NCBI GenBank assembly: GCA_903822375.1
Contig: CAIJOU010000332.1
Coordinates: forward strand, 1 to 6,071
Source: Candidatus Hydrogenedentota bacterium
Lineage (GTDB): Bacteria; Hydrogenedentota; Hydrogenedentia; Hydrogenedentales; CAITNO01
Direction: 5' to 3'
DNA length: 6,071 bases
Shown here in pieces: positions 1 through 4,656 of this stretch (positions within the stretch are counted from its first letter, which is position 1; each line of letters starts with the position of its first letter). The position numbers and the translations under genes were made by a program. Under the pieces are notes generated by a model, which did no database searches, was not told the DNA's origin, and saw nothing but the letters and a program-made list of their open reading frames with translations.

Positions 1-33
1 CAGAAGAGGCGCTGCGCGGGCACAGGGCTGGGT

Positions 34-138
34 TGCCCCTTCAGGGCACGATTGCAGGGGGCGGTCGTTACCCCGGGGCGCAGCTGCCTTTCAGGCAGCA
101 TGCGGCCCGGGGCTGTATTGGATGACGCTTTCAGCGTC
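34..138. repeat. Three hairpins sharing a YTTCA loop (REP-like cluster)
   Basis: Three inverted repeats follow each other, with different stems but nearly the same five-base loop. They are TGCCC/GGGCA (34-38 and 44-48, loop CTTCA), GCTGCC/GGCAGC (83-88 and 94-99, loop TTTCA) and GACGC/GCGTC (124-128 and 134-138, loop TTTCA). The middle one extends outward through CGCA/TGCG and CCCCGGG/CCCGGGG to 71-112, broken only by a bulged A at 100 and a G/G mismatch. Changing stems around a constant loop suggests selection for structure, as in REP or RAYT-associated repeats. No transposase is in the window. Confidence 0.5.
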
Positions 139-390
139 CTGGGAAAATCCGCGCCAATGCCGTCGTCCGTCCCTCCGCCGGATGATGGTCAGCAGAATAC
201 GCCCTCTTGTGAAGCCGCTTCTGCTGTCCAAGTTTGAGTCCACCCCGCTCACCCCGCCAAACCACCGTTGAAAAGAGTTCGGATGCGTGATTTCGGTTGG
301 CGCGTCAAACACAGGTTTAGCTTTGCGGCCACAGAAGGCGCGGCGGTTCAGGTTTGCGCGACAGTAGAGGCCCGCGCGGCACCATAGCCA

Positions 391-437
391 CCCGCCCGCG
401 AGAAAGCTTTGTCCCAACGGGACAACCCACGACAGCC
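391..437. repeat. Direct repeat copy 1, with internal hairpin
   Basis: This 47-base unit recurs at 519-565 with only three differences (positions 395, 418 and 428 here). It contains the palindrome AAAGCTTT (403-410), which runs into a perfect 7-bp hairpin, TTGTCCC/GGGACAA (409-415 and 419-425), with a three-base loop. It lies in gene-free DNA, so it is probably part of a dispersed repeat family rather than a coding motif. Confidence 0.7.
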
Positions 438-518
438 AGCAGCGCGTCGATGGGCGAGGGGGGCAGGGCCGGCAGGATATGCGCGGCGGGGTACGTTCCC
501 CACACACCATTATGGTTG

Positions 519-565
519 CCCGTCCGCGAGAAAGCTTTGTCCCAAAGGGACAACCGACGACAGCC
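519..565. repeat. Direct repeat copy 2, with internal hairpin
   Basis: This is the second copy of the 47-base repeat at 391-437, starting 128 bases downstream of it. The 7-bp stem (537-543 and 547-553) is identical, and the one difference inside the hairpin falls in its loop (A at 546 against C at 418). That fits constraint on the structure. A related short hairpin, CACCC/GGGTG around AAA (579-591), follows at once. Confidence 0.7.
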
Positions 566-689
566 CAGGGCCGCCCGTCACCCAAAGGGTGCGGGCGCCC
601 CTGGGTCAGAGGTGCCGCTTTTGGCTGCCCTGTAAGGGCATCCCAATACGGACGTCTCCTTATCCGACGATTAAGGACGGGAGCCTCCT

Positions 690-719
690 TTGTGCGCCCT
701 GCGCGGCGTGTGTTAGAAT
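690..719 (+). promoter_or_regulatory. Probable extended -10 promoter for the hydrogenase regulator leader
   Basis: A -10 box TAGAAT (714-719) matches the sigma-70 consensus at five of six positions and is preceded by TGT (711-713), giving an extended -10 element. A weak -35 candidate TTGTGC lies at 690-695, with an 18-base spacer. Transcription would begin near 726, leaving a leader of about 200 bases before the ATG at 932. The sigma factor preference of this organism is unknown, so the call rests on sequence match and placement only. Confidence 0.45.
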
Positions 720-725
720 TCTGGT

Positions 726-931
726 GTCGAAGTAACGTTCAATACGTCGCAATGTGCCCGCTCGGAACGCGTTCCCTGCCGCACAGGGCGTGGTTGGCTT
801 ACCCGACCGCAAGGTGTTTCCGAGCGGGAAGGCGTGCATTTGGCATGCGTGTCAATCTGTGTTTACACAGGCCCCCTTTCCGCCCGAAGCTGCGGACAGG
901 GGGCTTTTTTTGTTTGAAAGAAAGGCGCGAC
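726..931 (+). promoter_or_regulatory. Structured 5' leader, candidate riboswitch or attenuator
   Basis: From 757 onward almost every base can pair. P1 is a perfect 11-bp helix (757-767 with 818-828). It encloses P2, CCCTG/CAGGG (774-778 and 784-788), and P3 of about 8 bp (790-797 with 803-810), giving a three-way junction. Next come P4 of 7 bp with two G-U pairs (833-839 with 845-851), P5 CTGTG/CACAG (857-861 and 866-870) and the intrinsic terminator (871-911). The segment 824-832, which includes the 3' strand of P1, can instead pair with 875-883 of the terminator's left arm: 9 bp with one G-U. That would be an antiterminator that excludes both P1 and the terminator. I recognise no known riboswitch core. 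A free-standing small RNA ending at the terminator is the main alternative. Confidence 0.5.
871..911 (+). terminator. Intrinsic terminator inside the leader, just before the regulator gene
   Basis: The stem is GCCCCC (871-876) with GGGGGC (899-904). After a T-A pair and one T/C mismatch it continues as TCCGC (879-883) with GCGGA (892-896). The loop has eight bases and seven T residues follow (905-911). This is a textbook Rho-independent terminator. No gene lies directly upstream, and the next start codon is only 20 bases downstream, so its natural role is conditional termination of the regulator/hydG transcript, or ending a small RNA. Confidence 0.85.
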
Positions 932-1192
932 ATGGAGAAGAGAATAGGCATTGTCGGCATCGTGATAGAGAACCTTGAGTGCACCGAACGGGTCAACGCG
1001 GTGCTGCACGAATGCGCGGGACTTATTGTGGGACGCATGGGAATCCCCTACAGGGAGCGCGGCCTGTCGGTCATCACGCTGATTGTGGACGGAAGCAACG
1101 ACGAGATCAGCGCGCTGACGGGGCGCCTGGGACGCATTGCGGGCGCGTCGGTAAAATCCATGGTCACCAAGGAGAACCGCCCGGAATTGTGA
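932..1192 (+). CDS. TM1266-type iron-only hydrogenase system putative regulator
   Basis: This 86-residue protein opens MEKRIGIVGIVIEN and is a single small ACT-like alpha/beta domain. Its features fit the TM1266 family of putative iron-only hydrogenase regulators: an opening strand IGIVGIVIE, a helix with NAVLHECAGLIVGRMGIPY, a strand SVITLIVDGSNDEISALTGRLGRIAG and an ending VKSMVT. Members commonly sit beside hydE, hydF, hydG or hydrogenase genes; in Thermotoga maritima the founding member is next to hydG. ACT-like domains often bind small ligands, but this family's ligand and target are not known to me. The ATG at 932 is chosen because AAAGG (921-925) lies six bases upstream and the family is this short; an open extension to 479 would run through the terminator and repeats. 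hydG follows 123 bases downstream on the same strand. Confidence 0.85.
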   Translation: MEKRIGIVGIVIENLECTERVNAVLHECAGLIVGRMGIPYRERGLSVITLIVDGSNDEISALTGRLGRIAGASVKSMVTKENRPEL

Positions 1193-1218
1193 CCTTGAGG
1201 GATGTCCGCGAACCCCGT

Positions 1219-1228
1219 GGACCGGTCC
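1219..1228. promoter_or_regulatory. Perfect 10-bp palindrome between regulator and hydG
   Basis: GGACCGGTCC is fully self-complementary and lies in the 123-base gap before hydG. It could be a protein-binding site or an RNA processing hairpin. No T-run follows, so it is not a terminator, and no convincing promoter was seen beside it. In GC-rich DNA a palindrome of this length can arise by chance. Confidence 0.25.
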
Positions 1229-1315
1229 GGGTCGGGTATTTCGGCGATATGAGGATATTGAAGCTGCAAGAGAAACAGCGAGCGCGGCAGTAACGGCGTT
1301 CGAAGGAGCAGTCCC

Positions 1316-2740
1316 ATGTACAGTGTGGAATCCATGAAAGCAACGGAGTTCATTGACGACGGGGAAGTGCTGGAGTCCATTGACGCCGCACGGAAGCTCG
1401 TCGGGGACGACGCCGAGATTGATCGCATCCTCGAGAAGGCCCGGTCCTGCGCCGGGCTGACCCACCGGGAGGCGGCGGTGCTTCTGGAAATCGACGATGA
1501 CGGGACCCTGGAGAAGATGTACACCATCGCGCGGGAGGTCAAGGAACGGATTTACGGAAAGCGCATCGTTCTCTTCGCCCCGCTCTATCTGTCGAGCTAC
1601 TGCGTGAACAACTGCAAGTACTGCGGCTACCGCTGCGCGAACAAAATCGGCCGGCATCAACTGAGCCAGGAGGAGCTGCGCGCGGAAATACGGGCGCTGG
1701 AGGCCATGGGCCACAAGCGCCTGCTTCTCGAGGCGGGGGAGGATGACGAGAAATGCCCGATTGACTATGTGCTGGAATGCATAAAGACGGTCTACAGCGA
1801 GAAGTTCAAGAACGGGTCCATCCGCAGGGTGAATGTGGACATCGCCGCGACCACGGAGGAGAACTACAGGAAACTGAAGGAGGCCGCCATCGGCACCTAC
1901 CTCCTCTTCCAGGAGACCTACCACAAGCCGACCTATCTGGCGCTTCACAGCGGACCCAAGCATGACTACGAATGGCACACGGAGGCGATGGACCGGGCGG
2001 TGCGGGGCGGCATCGACGACGTGGGCCTCGGCCCCCTGTACGGTCTGTACGAGTATCATTATGAGACCGTGGCCCTGCTGATGCACGCGGAGCATTTGGA
2101 GGCGGTCAACGGGGTGGGCCCGCACACGATTTCCTTCCCGCGGCTCCTGCCGGCGGAGGGCGTCAACTATGACGACTTCCCGCATGTGGTGAACGACCGC
2201 GATTTCAAGAAGCTGGTCGCCGTCATCCGGCTGGCCGTTCCCTATACGGGCATGATCCTGTCCACCCGGGAAAGCGCCGAGTTCCGCAAGGAACTGCTGG
2301 AGATCGGCATCTCCCAGATGAGCGCCGGGTCGTGCGTCGGCGTCGGGGGCTACGCCCGGCGGATCACGGTCGACGAGGAGGGGAACGAGGAGAAACCGCA
2401 GTTTAACCTCGCGGACCACCGGAAGCCGGCCGACGTTATCAAAGGCCTGGTGAAAGACGGTTATGTTCCCAGTTATTGCACCGCCTGCTATCGTGAAGGG
2501 CGGACGGGTGACCGATTCATGCCGCTGGCAAAATCGGGTCAAATCGGCAACTTCTGCCTGCCCAACGCCCTACTGACTTTCGAGGAGTACCTGACCGATT
2601 ACGCCGACGATGAACTGCGCGTCCTGGGCCAGGAGATGATCTCCAGGGAGATCCTCAATGTCCCCCACGAGAAACGGCGCGCAAGGGCGCTGGAGTATCT
2701 CGGTCGCATCCGTGCGGGAGAGCGGGACCTGAGGTTCTGA
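1316..2740 (+). CDS. hydG: [FeFe]-hydrogenase H-cluster radical SAM maturase HydG
   Basis: This 474-residue protein has the full length and both cluster motifs of HydG. The radical SAM motif CX3CX2C is C96, C100 and C103 (in YCVNNCKYCGYR). The C-terminal motif CX2CX22C is C388, C391 and C414 and binds the auxiliary cluster carrying the labile iron. That second motif separates HydG from the related tyrosine lyase ThiH. Known family chemistry: S-adenosylmethionine-driven cleavage of tyrosine to p-cresol, CO and cyanide, assembled into an Fe(CO)2CN-cysteine synthon for the H-cluster in the cytoplasm. An AAGGAG site (1303-1308) sits seven bases before the ATG, fixing the start. It lies downstream of the TM1266-type gene and probably shares its transcript. 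The partners HydE and HydF are not in the window. No truncation or missing key residue was seen. Confidence 0.97.
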   Translation: MYSVESMKATEFIDDGEVLESIDAARKLVGDDAEIDRILEKARSCAGLTHREAAVLLEIDDDGTLEKMYTIAREVKERIYGKRIVLFAPLYLSSYCVNNCKYCGYRCANKIGRHQLSQEELRAEIRALEAMGHKRLLLEAGEDDEKCPIDYVLECIKTVYSEKFKNGSIRRVNVDIAATTEENYRKLKEAAIGTYLLFQETYHKPTYLALHSGPKHDYEWHTEAMDRAVRGGIDDVGLGPLYGLYEYHYETVALLMHAEHLEAVNGVGPHTISFPRLLPAEGVNYDDFPHVVNDRDFKKLVAVIRLAVPYTGMILSTRESAEFRKELLEIGISQMSAGSCVGVGGYARRITVDEEGNEEKPQFNLADHRKPADVIKGLVKDGYVPSYCTACYREGRTGDRFMPLAKSGQIGNFCLPNALLTFEEYLTDYADDELRVLGQEMISREILNVPHEKRRARALEYLGRIRAGERDLRF

Positions 2741-2744
2741 CTTT

Positions 2745-2852
2745 CCCCTTTTGGACTGCGGCGGCAACGACGCCGCTTTGGCTGATCTCGTGCATTGGGC
2801 CCGCCAAAGCGGTGTCGACGCTGCGCTTTGCCACCGCACTCCAAAAAGTGGG
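2745..2852. repeat. Palindromic repeat element between convergent genes
   Basis: The left arm (2745-2782) and right arm (2803-2852) are imperfect inverted copies around a 20-base centre. Comparing arms, the right one carries ten extra bases (2818-2827), so either it gained them or the left arm lost them. Each arm also folds on itself: GCGGCG/CGCCGC (2758-2763 and 2771-2776) on the left, GCGGTG/CACCGC on the right. The element fills nearly all the space between the hydG stop (2740) and the symporter stop (2870), a usual site for REP/MITE-like repeats. It may help end both transcripts, though no clear T-run terminator is present. The family name is unknown to me. Confidence 0.65.
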
Positions 2853-2869
2853 TTCCACCATTTCCGTGG

Positions 2870-4456
2870 TCAATCCAGCGGCAATCCGTCCTGTGTCCAG
2901 ACGGTCAGGTTCTTCAGGTTGTCGTCCCGTCTTGGAAGGAACAACGCCAGCACATAACCCAGCGCGAACATGACCACATTTCCCGCAATGCCGGTGTAAT
3001 ACGAATCGAAGTGCGCGTTGAGCGTTGCCGTGACACCGGACGGCAGCCAGCCCAGGCCCGATGCGGAGATGAACAGGGAAAAAAGCACCGCAAAGGCAAT
3101 GCCAATACCCACCGCGCGGCCGTCGCCGCGCTTGGTGAAGAAGCCGAGCAAATATAACCCCACCAGGCCGCCCGCGATGATGGACTGGAACTCGGTCCAC
3201 AAATCCTGCAGGGTCATGGTGTCGGCCTTGAAGAGGATGTAAGCGCCGCCAACCATGATGACCGAGGAAGCCAGCGTGACCCGGCGCGCAGCGCGCACGT
3301 AGTGCGTGTCATCGCTGCCGGTAACCATGTGGCGTTTGTACAGGTCGGTGATCGCCACGGCGGAAATGGAATTCATGGCCGACGACATGCTCGACATGGC
3401 GGCGGCGAGTACCGCCGCCACCACGACGCCGCCCGTGCCGGGCGGCAGTTGGGTCGTCACGAAATAGGGCAGAATCTCCTCGGCCTTGCGCGTTCCCGCG
3501 AGCATGGCCGCCGCGGCGGGATCGGGAAAGACCTTGTAGAACACATACAGCCCCGTGCCGAGGAACATGAAGTAGCCCCAGGTGGGCACGCAGAAGAGGC
3601 AGGACAGCCATATGGCCTGCCGTGCATCTTTTGCGGAGCGGGCACTGCAGTACTTCTGGATATTCTCCTGGTTGGAACTGTATTCGCCAAGCCACTGGAA
3701 CAGACCGACAATCAGCAGCATCCCCACGGTCTTGTGGCTGAGGGCAAAACCCCAGGGGATCGGCTTGAGCGTGCCGTCGGCGACCTTTTCGTTCAGCAGG
3801 AACTTGCCGTCGGTCCAGGCCACCGAAAGCATCTGGTGCAGGCCGCCCGGCAGGCGGTACAGGATTACGGCGAGGATAAACAGTCCGCCTATGGTCAGAA
3901 TGACGGACTGGACGAAATCGGTCCAGATGACCGCCTCGATGCCGCCGACCACGGTGTAGTAGGCCGTGACCACGCCGCCGGCCAGGATGCACCACGACAC
4001 GTCCCAGCCGGTAATTCGGTGGACCAGCAGCGCCACGAGAAACTGAATCAGGCTGATGCGGAAGCACTGGGAGATGATGAACACGCAGGCGGCGTAGACG
4101 CGCGTGCGCGGACCGAAGCGGCTCTCCAGGTACTCGAACACGGAGGTAATCTTGCCGCGCCGGAAGAAGGGCACGAAAAAGCGCGAGGCAATCAGCACCG
4201 CGAAGGGCAGCGTGATGCAGATGACATAGCGCAGGTAGCCGGTCTTGAACGCGTCGGCCGGATAGGCCACGAAAGTGATCGAACTGATGGTCGCGCCGAA
4301 CAGCGACACGCCCACCAGCCAGCCGGGAAAGGCCCGTCCACCGACGAAATAGTGCTCGGTCGTCTTTGCGCGCCGGCCAAAGTACCAGCCCATGATGGAC
4401 ATCGCCGCGAAGTAAACCGCCACGACCATCAAGTCTATGAAGCCAAACTGACCCAT
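2870..4456 (-). CDS. Sodium:solute symporter (SSS/SLC5 family)
   Basis: This 528-residue polytopic inner-membrane protein has about 13 hydrophobic segments spread over its length. It matches the SSS family, which couples Na+ entry to uptake of sugars, amino acids or other solutes through a LeuT-like fold. Family hallmarks are EHYFVGGRAFPGWLVG (34-49) after the first helix, TAYYTVVGGIEAVIWTDFVQ (164-183), QENIQKYCSARSAKDAR (263-279), and the serine-rich AAMSSMSSAMNSIS (352-365), the region that forms the Na2 sodium site in characterised members. Substrate cannot be read from sequence; the divergent hydrolase-like gene suggests a sugar or glycoside. MGQFGFIDL at 4456 is preferred over the upstream ATG at 4522 because it places the first helix right at the N-terminus, as in relatives, with a purine-rich stretch just before it. 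It ends convergently with hydG. Confidence 0.9.
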   Translation of the reverse strand: MGQFGFIDLMVVAVYFAAMSIMGWYFGRRAKTTEHYFVGGRAFPGWLVGVSLFGATISSITFVAYPADAFKTGYLRYVICITLPFAVLIASRFFVPFFRRGKITSVFEYLESRFGPRTRVYAACVFIISQCFRISLIQFLVALLVHRITGWDVSWCILAGGVVTAYYTVVGGIEAVIWTDFVQSVILTIGGLFILAVILYRLPGGLHQMLSVAWTDGKFLLNEKVADGTLKPIPWGFALSHKTVGMLLIVGLFQWLGEYSSNQENIQKYCSARSAKDARQAIWLSCLFCVPTWGYFMFLGTGLYVFYKVFPDPAAAAMLAGTRKAEEILPYFVTTQLPPGTGGVVVAAVLAAAMSSMSSAMNSISAVAITDLYKRHMVTGSDDTHYVRAARRVTLASSVIMVGGAYILFKADTMTLQDLWTEFQSIIAGGLVGLYLLGFFTKRGDGRAVGIGIAFAVLFSLFISASGLGWLPSGVTATLNAHFDSYYTGIAGNVVMFALGYVLALFLPRRDDNLKNLTVWTQDGLPLD

Positions 4457-4596
4457 CGTCCCGCCTTTCCGGTTGAACCCGGCAATGGTATTGCCTGCGA
4501 CGGTCCGGAATCCAGCGCGCAATTCGCGGCACTGTGAAACGGGATGCCTTCGCCTATGGTCTTATCCGATGTTTTCCGGCCAACCGCACCAAACAG

Positions 4597-4612
4597 CCGG
4601 CAGGGATGCCGG
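4597..4612. promoter_or_regulatory. Perfect inverted repeat in the divergent intergenic gap
   Basis: CCGGCA (4597-4602) and TGCCGG (4607-4612) flank GGGA, and a second small hairpin, TGCT/AGCA, follows directly. It lies about 45 bases before the hydrolase start, in the 200-base gap between divergent genes, where an operator or a leader hairpin would be expected. No convincing -10/-35 pair was found on either strand, so its role is open. Confidence 0.25.
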
Positions 4613-4656
4613 TGCTCCCAGCAGCACAGCCGAAATCCTTGCATGGAGAACCCAGA

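Larger units (their letters stand above)
1..690. other. Gene-free region rich in short palindromes
   Basis: No open frame here looks like a real protein. The frames present are rich in Arg, Pro and Gly, overlap one another on both strands, lack ribosome binding sites, and pass through the repeats, so they are read as chance frames. Instead the stretch carries many short hairpins: 34-48, 71-112, 124-138, 409-425, 537-553, 579-591, 626-640 and 657-677. It also has a 47-base direct repeat (391-437 and 519-565). I see nothing specific in about 141-390. The look is that of dispersed REP-like repeats piled up between genes; this is inference, because only one locus is visible. Confidence 0.6.

Noticed and set aside
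391..565. CRISPR array
   Set aside because: There are only two copies, the unit is 47 bases with an 81-base gap, and no third repeat or cas gene is present.
91..585. A 164-residue minus-strand frame in the left gene-free region
   Set aside because: It is built on the hairpins and the 47-base repeat, so its peptide repeats merely mirror DNA repeats. No ribosome binding site or domain is seen.
726..911. 6S RNA, 4.5S signal recognition particle RNA, tRNA, or a TPP, cobalamin, purine, c-di-GMP or T-box element
   Set aside because: Length and terminator fit some of these, but the structure is a three-way junction plus tandem hairpins rather than the 6S rod. The 4.5S apical loop, tRNA T-arm, TPP CUGAGA, B12 box and T-box sequences were not found. 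Loops P2 and P3 do not suggest the purine kissing pair.
863..2542. A 559-residue open frame on the minus strand
   Set aside because: It lies opposite hydG and the TM1266-type gene and is an antisense shadow of GC-rich codon use. Its translation lacks any recognisable domain, while the plus strand encodes clear proteins with intact motifs.
1316..2740. Thiazole synthase ThiH instead of HydG
   Set aside because: The C-terminal CX2CX22C motif and the adjacent TM1266-type gene identify HydG; no thiamine genes are nearby.
2753..2870. Rho-independent terminator for hydG
   Set aside because: The inverted repeat is long and branched with no T-run directly after a GC stem on either strand, so it is described as a repeat element rather than a terminator.
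3309..4532. A 407-residue minus-strand frame overlapping the symporter in another frame
   Set aside because: The Arg- and Pro-rich composition and the overlap with the true symporter frame mark it as a shadow.
3302..4537. A 411-residue open frame on the plus strand
   Set aside because: It is antisense to the symporter, very rich in His, Gly, Arg and Asp, and has no domain signal. The symporter frame is certain from its membrane segments and family motifs.
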